Assembly (NCBI GenBank): GCA_963999645.1 | Contig: CAXEUY010000002.1 | Span: forward strand, 62,001-126,000 | Source: MedAcidi-G1 sp002294285 | GTDB lineage: Bacteria > Actinomycetota > Acidimicrobiia > Acidimicrobiales > MedAcidi-G1 | Direction: 5' to 3' | DNA: 64,000 nt | Part shown: in pieces, positions 1-8,017 of the stretch | Layout: each line of letters starts with the position of its first letter | How positions within the stretch are numbered: position 1 is the stretch's first letter | Position numbers and translations under genes: made by a program | Notes under the pieces: model-generated | Databases searched by the model: none | Told to the model about the DNA's origin: nothing | Seen by the model: the letters and a program-made list of their open reading frames with translations, nothing else

Positions 1-259
1 CGATTGAAGGCAAATCTTCTACGGATGAATCTGGTGTCAGCTGGTTAGATAAGCGAGTGGCGTTGGTTAATGCGAAGGCAGAAGCAGAGTTCTCGCGACT
101 TTCAACTAGTTGTTGTCTCGTGAGTACAAGAGTCGCCCCGGACAATCCAATCGACACAAGCAAACCACCGATTGCAAAAAATAAGGAAATTCTACTTTGA
201 AGACCTAACTTTATTCTGTAAGTGCTGTTTCTTTGAGTTTCGGTTTCTTCATCTAACAT
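1..259 (-). CDS. Sensor histidine kinase, N-terminal part (cut by window edge)
   Basis: The first 86 codons of a gene that runs out of the window at base 1. The visible protein has a polar N-terminus of about 22 residues, one hydrophobic membrane segment at about residues 23-46 and the start of an extracytoplasmic domain. That is the usual layout of a membrane sensor kinase. It follows the response regulator by 24 bases on the same strand, which is the main reason for the call. By analogy with MtrAB it would sense a cell-envelope signal and phosphorylate the regulator. An in-frame TGA lies just upstream of the ATG at 259, so this is the first possible ATG. The kinase domain itself is not visible. 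Confidence 0.6.
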   Translation of the reverse strand, partial: MLDEETETQRNSTYRIKLGLQSRISLFFAIGGLLVSIGLSGATLVLTRQQLVESRENSASAFALTNATRLSNQLTPDSSVEDLPSI

Positions 260-283
260 AGGTATTCAGCTCTATTGCCTGCA

Positions 284-967
284 CTAAAATTGAGTTTGAA
301 GTTTGTAACCCATCCCTCGAACTGTTACTACGTACTTAGGATTAGCAGGATCGATTTCAACTTTTGTTCTAAGCCTCCTGACGTGAACGTCTACAAGCCT
401 GCTATCTCCAAAATAGTCATAACCCCAAACTCTTTCTAGTAGATCTTCGCGACTTAGAACTTTTCCGTTGTTGCTTGCTAGTTCGACTAAAAGCTTAAAT
501 TCCGTACGTGTTAGGTGAACTTCTTTACCGGCGATTCTCACCATTCCTTCATCGGCAATTATTTCGAGTTGGTCAAATGTGAAATTTGAAGGTGCACCGA
601 CTGTTTTAGAGCGTCTAAGAAGAGCTCTAACGCGCGCCGATAATTCTTTTGGATCGAAAGGTTTCCTGAGATAATCATCTGCCCCTGCTTCTAATCCGGC
701 GACAACATCATGACTATCAGCTCGGGCGGTAACCATTACGATTGGCACGTCACCCAGACGTCTAATTTTCCTGCAGACCTCAAATCCATCAATCCCAGGA
801 AGCATGATGTCTATTAGAACGACATCGCTAGGATGCCTCGAAAACGACGCTAATGCATCTTCACCATTTGAGGTCTCTTCAACCTCCCAACCTTCCTCTT
901 GAAGGGCGAGACTTACAGCTGTTCTAATTCTTTCGTCATCCTCTACCGTGAGAATCCTTACACTCAT
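284..967 (-). CDS. mtrA: OmpR/PhoB-type response regulator, MtrA-like
   Basis: A two-domain DNA-binding response regulator of 227 residues, normal for the family. The receiver domain (about 1-118) has the acidic pair D10/D11, phospho-acceptor D53 in IDIMLPG, T80 and K102 in RKPF. The C-terminal winged helix (about 127-227) has the VWGYDYFGDSRLVDVHVRR stretch and ends in TVRGMGYK. These phrases resemble actinobacterial MtrA, which coordinates cell-wall and division genes, but CseB-like regulators look similar, so the symbol is tentative. The gene precedes a kinase gene on the same strand by 24 bases and lies 109 bases after the monophosphatase gene. Confidence 0.85.
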   Translation of the reverse strand: MSVRILTVEDDERIRTAVSLALQEEGWEVEETSNGEDALASFSRHPSDVVLIDIMLPGIDGFEVCRKIRRLGDVPIVMVTARADSHDVVAGLEAGADDYLRKPFDPKELSARVRALLRRSKTVGAPSNFTFDQLEIIADEGMVRIAGKEVHLTRTEFKLLVELASNNGKVLSREDLLERVWGYDYFGDSRLVDVHVRRLRTKVEIDPANPKYVVTVRGMGYKLQTQF

Positions 968-1076
968 ACTCTAATGTTGCCTTATTTATTGCTGCTTTGT
1001 GGCATTTGGGGTAATTGAAATTCTTTCTTATTTCAGATTCCTAGAGAGATTCTTGATTTTTAAGTGTTTTTACATT

Positions 1077-1967
1077 CTATTTTGAAGTGTTTTGACTTTT
1101 GATTATCAGTTCGACTACCTGATCAATCAGAAGTTCTGAGGCTGCTACAGTGATCGCTGTTTTTGAAATATTCGAAGCTCTGTCAAGAATCTTTATATCT
1201 GCATTTTTGGATTCATCTAAGCCACCTCTATCTATGGTCACCACTTTCCCGCCGGCGTGTTTGACTAAAGCATGGCCAGCGGAGATATCCCATGGTGAAA
1301 GACCATATTCAAAAAATGCATCCACGCGTCCGCATGCCACAGATGCCAGATCAAATGCAGCACCTCCTATTCGACGGATGTCTCGAACGTTGGGGAGTAT
1401 GCCAGTTAGATTCTTTGCTTGAGTTTCACGATATTTTGAGTTGTAAGAAAATCCGGTTGCTATCAAAGCTCTCGATAGATTTTTTGTTTTACTGACTTCA
1501 ACCGTTTCTCCATTCCGTTTTGTCCCATGGCTAGATGAAGCACTGAATAGTTCGCCTAGTAAGGGGGCGTAAAGAGCACCGACTTCAGTTTTATTGTTGA
1601 TTTCCACTCCAAGCGATATTGAAAATCCAGGATGCCCGTATATAAAATTTGTCGTACCATCTATCGGGTCGATCAGCCATTTGACTGCGTTCTCTCCGGA
1701 TACGTAGGTTCCTTCTTCGCATATGATTTCGTCTTCAGGTCTTTGCGTGGAAATGTGTTCTGCGATTTCTTTTTCAGCCCATTCATCAATTTCAGTAACC
1801 ATATCTGTCACTGAACTTTTGGAACTGACTTGATGGGAGGAACCGACTTTATTTTCTACTTCTTTACCAATTTTTATGGCTATATCAGAAGCAAGGAGTC
1901 TTATATCTTCTTCAAGTGAGTTTTTATTCAACTGGGTATCTTTCCCGAATCGACTGTTGCTTTTCAT
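1077..1967 (-). CDS. Inositol-monophosphatase-family phosphatase (candidate histidinol phosphatase HisN)
   Basis: A Mg2+-dependent sugar or inositol phosphatase of 296 residues. It shows the family metal-binding motifs: EEG at about residues 84-86, DPIDGTTNF at about 100-108, and WDISAG near residue 217. The ATG at 1967 is preferred over the ATG at 2000 because GGAG precedes it on the minus strand. With this start it overlaps the upstream membrane-protein gene by 44 bases. Substrates in this family range from inositol-1-phosphate to histidinol phosphate, and actinobacterial HisN belongs here. The histidine operon in this window has only a dehydratase-type HisB and no phosphatase, so a HisN role is possible but unproven. 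Confidence 0.85.
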   Translation of the reverse strand: MKSNSRFGKDTQLNKNSLEEDIRLLASDIAIKIGKEVENKVGSSHQVSSKSSVTDMVTEIDEWAEKEIAEHISTQRPEDEIICEEGTYVSGENAVKWLIDPIDGTTNFIYGHPGFSISLGVEINNKTEVGALYAPLLGELFSASSSHGTKRNGETVEVSKTKNLSRALIATGFSYNSKYRETQAKNLTGILPNVRDIRRIGGAAFDLASVACGRVDAFFEYGLSPWDISAGHALVKHAGGKVVTIDRGGLDESKNADIKILDRASNISKTAITVAASELLIDQVVELIIKSQNTSK

Positions 1968-2199
1968 TTGTTTTCCACTCCGCCATAGCTTTAAGTGCAA
2001 GATTTGTGACGATTGAAACTCCTATAGCTGCAAATAGTGCTGAAGCTAGTCCGATGGATCCGGCGAGTGAATTACAACTGTTTTCACACTGCAGATCTGT
2101 GACGGCATAGCCAACTAATCCTCCGGATAGTCCAGAGATGGTAATTCCGACAACTGCTAGGACTCTTGCTTTTACAGAGGGGACTGGAGACGATTGCAC
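1924..2199 (-). CDS. Small two-helix membrane protein, unknown function
   Basis: I do not recognise this 91-residue protein. It has two hydrophobic segments, about residues 13-34 and 45-68, separated by a short loop with two cysteines, and a polar C-terminus. The GTG start at 2199 has a clear AGGAG upstream on the minus strand, which argues for a real gene. Its 3' end overlaps the phosphatase gene by 44 bases, so the two are probably co-transcribed. It is divergent from the NUDIX gene across an 83-base gap. Confidence 0.6.
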   Translation of the reverse strand: MQSSPVPSVKARVLAVVGITISGLSGGLVGYAVTDLQCENSCNSLAGSIGLASALFAAIGVSIVTNLALKAMAEWKTNEKQQSIRERYPVE

Positions 2200-2282
2200 A
2201 AAGATACTCCTGTTGTGTTCTTGAGAGTGATGCTAACTTTAGGCTACAAGTCGAAATCAATTAATTTACGAAACAAAATCAT

Positions 2283-2807
2283 ATGGAAAATAATTCGCTT
2301 CGAAAGTGGTCAGTGGTTGGAGGAATTATTCGAAAGGATGATGACATTTTGTTGGTAGCTAATCGGCGCAGAGGCAGTTCAAATGTGAAAAAAAAGGGAG
2401 GGCTGGATTGGAGCCCTCCGGGAGGTGTGATCGATGATGGGGAAGATGCGATCACTGCTTTAGGGAGGGAAGTTTTCGAAGAAACTGGCTTACAGGCATC
2501 AGGTTGGTCGGAGGCGGTTTATGCAGTTGAAGTAGATTTTGCAACGCAAAATATGTTCTTACATGTTGAGGTTTTTGAAGCTCTGAAGTGGAGTGGTTCA
2601 TTTGTTTTTACTGATCCGGACGGAATTGTAGAAAATGCTGAATTTTTCTCTCGAAAACAATGTGAGACAAAGTTAGAAGCTTCTCCAATTTGGGTTAGAG
2701 AACCACTCACTGCCTATATGTATGGTGAGCTTCCTGAAGAGAGGATGTTTGCTTATCGGGCGACTGTAAGTAAAGACAAAAAACTAATTGTGGAACGAAC
2801 ATCATGA
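2283..2807 (+). CDS. NUDIX hydrolase
   Basis: A 174-residue NUDIX pyrophosphohydrolase. The NUDIX box is complete, running from GGVIDDGED through REVFEETG at about residues 46-69, with the catalytic glutamates in REVFEE. Family members hydrolyse nucleoside diphosphates linked to another group. The exact substrate (oxidised dNTP, ADP-ribose or other) cannot be read from the sequence. Its stop codon overlaps the dinB start in an ATGA, so it is translationally coupled to an error-prone polymerase, which makes nucleotide-pool cleaning an attractive inference. Confidence 0.85.
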   Translation: MENNSLRKWSVVGGIIRKDDDILLVANRRRGSSNVKKKGGLDWSPPGGVIDDGEDAITALGREVFEETGLQASGWSEAVYAVEVDFATQNMFLHVEVFEALKWSGSFVFTDPDGIVENAEFFSRKQCETKLEASPIWVREPLTAYMYGELPEERMFAYRATVSKDKKLIVERTS

Positions 2808-4060
2808 CGTCGTCAATGCTTCATGTGGACATGGATGCTTTTTTTGCCTCAGTTGAATTACTTCGAAATCCAGAATTGATTGGCAAGCCGGTTGTTGTGG
2901 GTGGTACTGGCAATCGAGGAGTGGTTGCCGCAGCTTCCTACGAAGCTCGCTCCTTCGGTATTTATTCTGCTATGCCTTCCAGAAGGGCAAGGAGGCTTTG
3001 TAAAGATCTGATTTTCATTTCAGGAGATTATGAATATTACGTTCAGGTAAGCCAGAGGATAATGACGATATTGCAAAGTTTTACTCCATTGGTTGAACCT
3101 CTTTCCCTAGACGAGGCTTTTTTAGATATAGGAGGGGTAAGAAGGATCCATGGAACACCTGAGGCGGTAGCTCATAAAATCAGAAACACCATATTTGACA
3201 AAGAGGGACTTAGATGCAGTGTCGGTGTTTCTGTAAATAAGTTCTTGTCGAAACTTGCTAGCGAACATGCTAAACCAAAAGTGGGTGAAAACGGGCCCAT
3301 TTACGGAGACGGGGTTTTCATCTTAGAGCAAGCTGAGGTTGAAAATTTTTTGGACCCTCTTCCCATAAATGCGATTTGGGGCGTTGGGCCTAAAACTCGC
3401 AAAAAGTTAAATGACCTAGGTATAGAAACTGTTGGAGAGCTGGGACGAGTTTCCGAAGGGAGTTTAGTCTCAAAGTTAGGTGAAGCAGCTGGTAAACAAC
3501 TCTGGCGTTTAGCGCGAGGCATAGATAATCGCGAAGTGACCATCGAGCGCGAGGCTAAATCGATAGGACATGAGGAAACTTTTTCACACGATTTAAAAAA
3601 TAAAGATGAAATAGAGCGTGAGTTGGTTCGTCTTGTCGATGCGGTTGTGTGGCGTCTACGAAAATCTGATCAGAAATGCCGAACAATTTCTTTGAAAGTT
3701 CGTTACCCGGATTTCACTACTCTTTCTCGTTCTTATACTTTTTCGCAAGCTACAGCACTTTCATCGCAGATGATCGAAGAGGCTAAAACTTTGCTAAACG
3801 GGTTAGATCTAACACCAGGAATAAGACTATTAGGGGTCGCAGTGACAAACTTCGATAGGGATGCTACAGAGCAACTTAAATTAGGTGAAGATCCAGTTTC
3901 TGTCTGGGAAAACATGGAAGGTGCTGTTGAATCAGTCCGAGATCGTTTTGGAGTGTCCTCAATCGGACCAGCTAGCATGCTTGGATCTAGAGGTATGCGT
4001 GTCAAGCGAAAAGGCGAGCAGCAGTGGGGGCCAGACAAAGATGTTCAACTGGAAAAGTAA
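2804..4060 (+). CDS. dinB: DNA polymerase IV (Y-family)
   Basis: A translesion DNA polymerase of 418 residues. The palm motifs are intact: HVDMDAFF with D9, and SLDEAFLDI with catalytic D103/E104. A helix-hairpin-helix motif IWGVGPKTRKKL follows at about residue 190, and a little-finger domain follows from about 245. The C-terminal tail is charged and lacks an obvious QLxLF clamp-binding motif at the very end, although VQLEK may be a remnant. The start overlaps the NUDIX gene by 4 bases; a second ATG four codons later is also possible. Confidence 0.95.
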   Translation: MTSSMLHVDMDAFFASVELLRNPELIGKPVVVGGTGNRGVVAAASYEARSFGIYSAMPSRRARRLCKDLIFISGDYEYYVQVSQRIMTILQSFTPLVEPLSLDEAFLDIGGVRRIHGTPEAVAHKIRNTIFDKEGLRCSVGVSVNKFLSKLASEHAKPKVGENGPIYGDGVFILEQAEVENFLDPLPINAIWGVGPKTRKKLNDLGIETVGELGRVSEGSLVSKLGEAAGKQLWRLARGIDNREVTIEREAKSIGHEETFSHDLKNKDEIERELVRLVDAVVWRLRKSDQKCRTISLKVRYPDFTTLSRSYTFSQATALSSQMIEEAKTLLNGLDLTPGIRLLGVAVTNFDRDATEQLKLGEDPVSVWENMEGAVESVRDRFGVSSIGPASMLGSRGMRVKRKGEQQWGPDKDVQLEK

Positions 4061-4144
4061 GCAGTATTCCCGAGATGTGTAATTTCCTAACAAGCGTTAG
4101 AATTTAGTTAGGCTGTTTTCATTGACGATGGGAGAATAAAACAA

Positions 4145-4537
4145 ATGCCACTTTCAGAAGACGAAGAGAGGATTCTTCTTGAAATTGAAGAGAATCTCTA
4201 TGAGAGTGATCCTGATTTAGCGCGTGAAGTTTCTGAGACCACCGTCTATACAAAGTCGTTCAAAAATTTAAAATGGTCACTTTTAGTTTTCTTACTAGGA
4301 GTAGTATGTATGCTCCTGACCTTGTCGATTTCATTTTTAGTGGCCTTCGGAGCCTTTCTTTTGATGCTATTTTCGGCCTTAGCCATCGAAAGAAATGCAA
4401 GAAATTTAGGTCGTACCGGCATTCAGCAGGCTGCACAGTCCTCAATGTGGGCAGAAAAAGGTATTAAGTTGGGCGATTCTTCTCAGAAATTTAGAGATCT
4501 GATGAAAGATCGTTTTCGTCGCGATAATCAAGGTTGA
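4145..4537 (+). CDS. DUF3040 family membrane protein
   Basis: A 130-residue protein beginning MPLSEDEERILLEIEENLYESDP, the signature of the actinobacterial DUF3040 family, whose function is not established. After the acidic helical N-terminus it has two adjacent membrane helices at about residues 43-84, then a basic cytoplasmic tail. GGGAG lies 9 bases upstream of the ATG. The gene sits between dinB and the ROK gene. Confidence 0.85.
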   Translation: MPLSEDEERILLEIEENLYESDPDLAREVSETTVYTKSFKNLKWSLLVFLLGVVCMLLTLSISFLVAFGAFLLMLFSALAIERNARNLGRTGIQQAAQSSMWAEKGIKLGDSSQKFRDLMKDRFRRDNQG

Positions 4538-4550
4538 TCGTGAAAGAACG

Positions 4551-5417
4551 ATGGATGAAGGAATCCTTGCAGTAGATGTAGGTGCGACCAAACTAGCTGC
4601 TGCTCTAGTGACGCAAAAAGGTGTCGTAGAAAAAAAATCTTCAATTCCCACAGAAGCTAATGATGGAGAAGAGTTATTCAACAACCTTCTTATCTTATGT
4701 CAAGAAATATTAGACGGTGTGAAAGTAGAAGGCTGTGGTGTAGGGAGTGCTGGGCCGATGTCACACAACGGAGAAGAAATTTCTCCGTTAAATATTCCAC
4801 AATGGCGAAATTTTCCATTGCGGTCAAAGCTGTCTGAAAGGCTTGGATTGCCAGTTGCTCTGGATAATGACGCGAAAGCAGTTGCCCTAGGAGAAGGCTG
4901 GGTCGGGGCTGCCTCGAAAGAGCGAAACTATTTGGCGATGATGGTTTCGACAGGCATCGGCGGGGGTCTAGTGCTTGATGGAAGGCTTTTGGATGGTGCG
5001 GACGGAAATGCAGGTCATATCGGGCATATTACTGTCGATGAAGATGGACCTAAGTGTGACTGCGGGAGTTACGGATGTCTTGAAGCGGTTGCTTCTGGGC
5101 GGTCCATAGAAAAAGAAACCGGATTACCCCCATCAGAAGCACCTGAAGAGGTAATCATGAAAAGTGGTTTTTTTGTAGGCAAAGCCATTTCTATGGTTGT
5201 CAACTTGCTCAATATTGACCTTGTTCTAATTGGCGGTTCTGTAGCATTCGGATTTGGAGAACCTTTCCTGACTGAAGTCCGTTCGACCGCTGAGAGTTTC
5301 TGCGGCTTATCTTTCACTAAAGACTTGAAAATTGATTTTGCTTCTCTCAGAGAAGATGCTCCACTTGTGGGAGCTGCTGCAGTTTGGCAGGACTCAAAAG
5401 AAAAGAGCCCATCTTGA
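4551..5417 (+). CDS. ROK-family sugar kinase (glucokinase-like)
   Basis: A 288-residue ROK protein without the N-terminal helix-turn-helix of ROK repressors, so a kinase rather than a regulator. The phosphate-binding motif VDVGATK lies at residues 9-15. The family zinc site appears as CDCGSYGCLE at about residues 174-183, and STGIGGG gives the second ATP-binding motif. It would phosphorylate glucose or a related hexose at the expense of ATP or polyphosphate. The gene starts 13 bases after the DUF3040 gene and overlaps the next small ORF. Confidence 0.85.
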   Translation: MDEGILAVDVGATKLAAALVTQKGVVEKKSSIPTEANDGEELFNNLLILCQEILDGVKVEGCGVGSAGPMSHNGEEISPLNIPQWRNFPLRSKLSERLGLPVALDNDAKAVALGEGWVGAASKERNYLAMMVSTGIGGGLVLDGRLLDGADGNAGHIGHITVDEDGPKCDCGSYGCLEAVASGRSIEKETGLPPSEAPEEVIMKSGFFVGKAISMVVNLLNIDLVLIGGSVAFGFGEPFLTEVRSTAESFCGLSFTKDLKIDFASLREDAPLVGAAAVWQDSKEKSPS

Positions 5418-5671
5418 AAGTAAAATGGATCTTGAATATTTTTTTACTTTTGATCAGAAGACCTACTTTATGGCCGATTGCCATTAAGCAGATTTTTAGG
5501 ATTGCTAAAAATGGATGGTTCCACACCTTCCCTTTTTTGCCTTTACCAAGCAAAGACTTTTTTGATTTTAGAATTTTGACTTACCAGGGTAATGAAAGCG
5601 ATCTTCCAGATGCTGAAGTTGTGATTGCGTGGCTGTCTTGGGCAACGGATCTTAAAAAAATGAAAACTTAA
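5414..5671 (+). CDS. Small conserved-looking protein, unknown function
   Basis: An 85-residue protein if translation starts at the TTG at 5414, which overlaps the ROK stop codon as TTGA. An ATG at 5384 in the same frame would give 95 residues but a 34-base overlap. The protein has a hydrophobic, basic N-terminal helix (WILNIFLLLIRRPTLWPIAI), then the tract FPFLPLPSKDFFDFR and an acidic segment ending in VVIAWLSW. From memory, similar small proteins occur beside lipoate-ligase genes in related actinobacteria, but no function is known to me. It ends 3 bases before the next gene. Confidence 0.6.
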   Translation: MKVKWILNIFLLLIRRPTLWPIAIKQIFRIAKNGWFHTFPFLPLPSKDFFDFRILTYQGNESDLPDAEVVIAWLSWATDLKKMKT

Positions 5672-5674
5672 TCA

Positions 5675-6316
5675 ATGACAACTTGGACTATTAAAAATTC
5701 TACCGGAAGTGTTTCCCAAAGGCATTTGACAATACCGACGTTCGACATGAGGCAGATAATTTTTCATACTGTTGATAAGCCAACGATGGTCTTTGGAACA
5801 GCTCAAAAAAATATAACCAAGGAAATTAATTTAAACTGTGAGTTCGTTCGAAGAAAATCAGGGGGAGGAGCAGTTTTTCTTGAACCTGAAGGGGTCCTTT
5901 GGGTCGATTTTGTCATTCCTAAAAGTGACCACTTGTGGGAAAATGATATAGGTAGATCTTCCCTATGGCTTGGAGAACTCTGGGCTAAAGCTCTAAAAGA
6001 AATAGGAATAGAGGGAAAAGTTCATCGTGATGGATTGTTAAAAAACAGATTTTCTTCTCAGGTCTGTTTTGCTGGATTGGCAACCGGCGAAGTTTCAGTA
6101 TTAGGTAAAAAGAGTATTGGGATTAGCCAGAGGCGAACAAGTGAAGGAGCATGGTTCCAGTGTGCTGCTTTATTTTCATGGCCTGTAGAGAAGATAGTAG
6201 ATATGTTGCAACTTAAACCCCGAGAAAAAGCTATTGAAGATTTGCTACATTTGGCAGCTCCGATCGAATGCAACTCAGAGGAGTTAGCAACAGCACTGCT
6301 AAAGCAAGTTTTTTAA
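5675..6316 (+). CDS. Biotin/lipoate protein ligase (LplA/LipB) family protein
   Basis: A 213-residue member of the biotin/lipoate A/B ligase fold. The hallmark RRKSGGGAVFLEPEGVLW lies at about residues 54-71, and the conserved lysine is in VLGKKSIGISQRR. Family members attach or transfer lipoate or octanoate to lipoyl domains. It lacks the C-terminal accessory domain of full-length LplA, so it may be an octanoyl or lipoyl transferase or a ligase that works with a partner. It directly follows the small unknown ORF. Confidence 0.75.
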   Translation: MTTWTIKNSTGSVSQRHLTIPTFDMRQIIFHTVDKPTMVFGTAQKNITKEINLNCEFVRRKSGGGAVFLEPEGVLWVDFVIPKSDHLWENDIGRSSLWLGELWAKALKEIGIEGKVHRDGLLKNRFSSQVCFAGLATGEVSVLGKKSIGISQRRTSEGAWFQCAALFSWPVEKIVDMLQLKPREKAIEDLLHLAAPIECNSEELATALLKQVF

Positions 6317-6373
6317 GTTCGTATTTCTTCAAGCATTCTTTATTTTTTCCAAAAAACTATTTTGGCGCGCCTA

Positions 6374-6402
6374 TTGACAAAAGTGGGGTGTTATAATATA
6401 AA
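6374..6402 (+). promoter_or_regulatory. Sigma-70-type promoter of mraZ and the dcw cluster
   Basis: TTGACA at 6374-6379 and TATAAA at 6397-6402 are separated by exactly 17 bases. A TATAAT also occurs at 6392-6397 but only 12 bases after the -35 box. The predicted RNA start near 6409 would leave a leader of about 80 bases before mraZ. Confidence 0.75.
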
Positions 6403-6427
6403 AGTGGAGGAAAATGGGGCAAAAGGG
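6379..6427 (+). promoter_or_regulatory. Candidate MraZ operator: phased AAAA-type direct repeats
   Basis: Four related units start at 6379 (AAAAGTGGGG), 6400 (AAAAGTGGAGG), 6411 (AAAATGGGGC) and 6421 (AAAAGGGAAG). The start-to-start distances of 21, 11 and 10 bases keep the units on one face of the helix. They overlap and follow the promoter. MraZ proteins are known to bind direct repeats with a TGGG or AAAGTG core upstream of their own operon, so autorepression is a reasonable inference. Confidence 0.6.
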
Positions 6428-6489
6428 AAGATTTCTTTTACTTCTTTTTCAATAACTAATTAAGAAATCGATTTGCAGAGGAAAAAAGA

Positions 6490-6915
6490 ATGCTTTTTGT
6501 AGGGACACATGAACATTCACTTGATGAAAAAGGCCGAATTGTTCTTCCTGCCAAATTTAGACCGCGTTTTACGGCAGAAGCATTTGTTGCACCTGCTGCA
6601 AATTGCATAGCGATTTACACGCCTGAAGCTTTTGCAGAAATGGTTTCTAGACTTCAAGCCCAAATTCAAGAGGGAAGTGTTGAGCCCAAAATACTTAGAA
6701 GACTTGCAGCTAGTTCTGACGAGCAACGACTTGACACTCAAGGACGCTTGAGTATTTCAAATCGCTTACGTGAATTCGCATCTTTAGAAAGTGAAGCACT
6801 TGTCTGTGGAGCGATCACCCATATTGAGATCTGGAATCCCGAAACATGGAGAGGGATGGCTGATGACCTTGACCGTTCTTTGGCTAGCACTTTTTGGGAA
6901 GGTGGTGGAATATAA
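6490..6915 (+). CDS. mraZ: Transcriptional regulator MraZ
   Basis: A 141-residue MraZ with two tandem AbrB-like halves, each carrying the DxxGR signature: DEKGR at residues 12-16 and DTQGR at 82-86. MraZ forms a ring-shaped oligomer that binds repeats upstream of its own gene and controls the division cluster. It opens the dcw operon here, as in most bacteria. GAGGA lies 9 bases before the ATG, and the candidate operator is about 65-110 bases upstream. Confidence 0.95.
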   Translation: MLFVGTHEHSLDEKGRIVLPAKFRPRFTAEAFVAPAANCIAIYTPEAFAEMVSRLQAQIQEGSVEPKILRRLAASSDEQRLDTQGRLSISNRLREFASLESEALVCGAITHIEIWNPETWRGMADDLDRSLASTFWEGGGI

Positions 6916-7078
6916 ACAATTTGTTTGATTGATCCAAATCTTCCGGTTATGGATCGTTCTCCGAGTGGCGAGATGGAAGGCCCCTCCTCCACCTCCTCCC
7001 ATCAAGATCTTTAGAAGAAATTCTCAAGTTGGTCATTCGGGGAACGGTCGATAATCGGAAAAATCAAAAGGCGATTAA
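6916..7078 (+). other. mraZ-rsmH intergenic region with pyrimidine tract
   Basis: The 163-base gap is the longest in the murein cluster. At 6981-7000 it holds a pyrimidine tract with repeated CCTCC, identical in sequence to the anti-Shine-Dalgarno core of 16S rRNA. CCACCTCC at 6989-6996 could pair with GGAAGGTGG at 6897-6905, at the end of mraZ, with one bulged base. A weak promoter-like pair, TTGGTC at 7029-7034 and GATAAT at 7050-7055 (15-base spacing), lies before rsmH. None of this is proven functional. Confidence 0.3.
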
Positions 7079-8017
7079 GTGGAAAAAGAATCAACCTCAA
7101 ATTTTGTGCATCAAGCGGTAATGCTTGACGAGGTAATGCATGTTGTTGATCGCGTTCCAGCGGGTGTATTCATAGATGCGACAGTAGGCGGAGGTGGTCA
7201 TTCTGAGGCAATACTGTCCCGGCGTCAGGATCTGAAAGTTTTTGCTCTTGATCGTGATTCTCTAGCAATTAATTCTGCTACCGCTAATCTCAAGGAATTT
7301 TCTGAGCGAATCCAATTTTTTCACGCTTCTTTTTCCTCCATGGAAGAAATCTTAAACCGTGAAAATGTTTCATCAATTTCAGGATTTCTTTTTGATTTAG
7401 GTGTTTCATCTCCTCAATTGGATATTAGAGAAAGAGGTTTCAGCTATCGAGCTGAAGGACCTCTCGATATGAGAATGGACACAAGTCAGACGAAAACTGC
7501 ACGTGAATTAATTAACAACCTAAGCTATTCAGAACTTCGGGAAATCATTAACAAGAATTCAGATGAGAGATTTGCAGCTCGTATCGCTGCTTCCATTGTT
7601 GATCATCGTCCTCTTCAAAACACTTTAGAGTTAGCAGAGCTAATAAAAAAAGCGATTCCTGCAGCAGCAAGGCGCAAGGGCGGGCATCCAGCGAAGCGCA
7701 CTTTTCAGGCCCTTCGCATGGCGGTCAATGATGAGATAGAGGAGTTGCATACAGGATTATCCAGCGCGGTCAGTCGCTTGATACCTAACGGATGCGGTGT
7801 GGTTATTTCTTATCATTCCGGAGAGGATCGAATAGTTAAACAACTTTTTAGAGATGTTGTCACTGGAGGTTGTAGATGTCCTCAAAAACTCCCTTGTGTT
7901 TGTGGGGCTATTTCTAAAGCTCGTTTGCTGCATTCAGGAACTTCAGCTTCAGATGAAGAAATAAGCATAAATAGACGTTCAAAGAGCGCACGGCTCAGAG
8001 TTGTGGAGATGACATGA
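7079..8017 (+). CDS. rsmH: 16S rRNA m4C1402 methyltransferase RsmH
   Basis: A 312-residue SAM-dependent methyltransferase that modifies C1402 of 16S rRNA. The SAM-binding motif FIDATVGGGGHS lies at about residues 31-42. The family phrases FDLGVSSPQLD, GPLDMRMD and FQALRMAVNDE are present, as are the C-terminal cysteines of GGCRCPQKLPCVCG. The GTG at 7079 gives the normal N-terminus (FVHQAVMLDEV). Its stop overlaps the next start by 4 bases. Confidence 0.95.
   Translation: MEKESTSNFVHQAVMLDEVMHVVDRVPAGVFIDATVGGGGHSEAILSRRQDLKVFALDRDSLAINSATANLKEFSERIQFFHASFSSMEEILNRENVSSISGFLFDLGVSSPQLDIRERGFSYRAEGPLDMRMDTSQTKTARELINNLSYSELREIINKNSDERFAARIAASIVDHRPLQNTLELAELIKKAIPAAARRKGGHPAKRTFQALRMAVNDEIEELHTGLSSAVSRLIPNGCGVVISYHSGEDRIVKQLFRDVVTGGCRCPQKLPCVCGAISKARLLHSGTSASDEEISINRRSKSARLRVVEMT

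Noticed and set aside
6374..6397. TTGACA with the exact TATAAT at 6392-6397 as promoter
   Set aside because: The spacer is only 12 bases; TATAAA at 6397-6402 gives the standard 17-base spacing.
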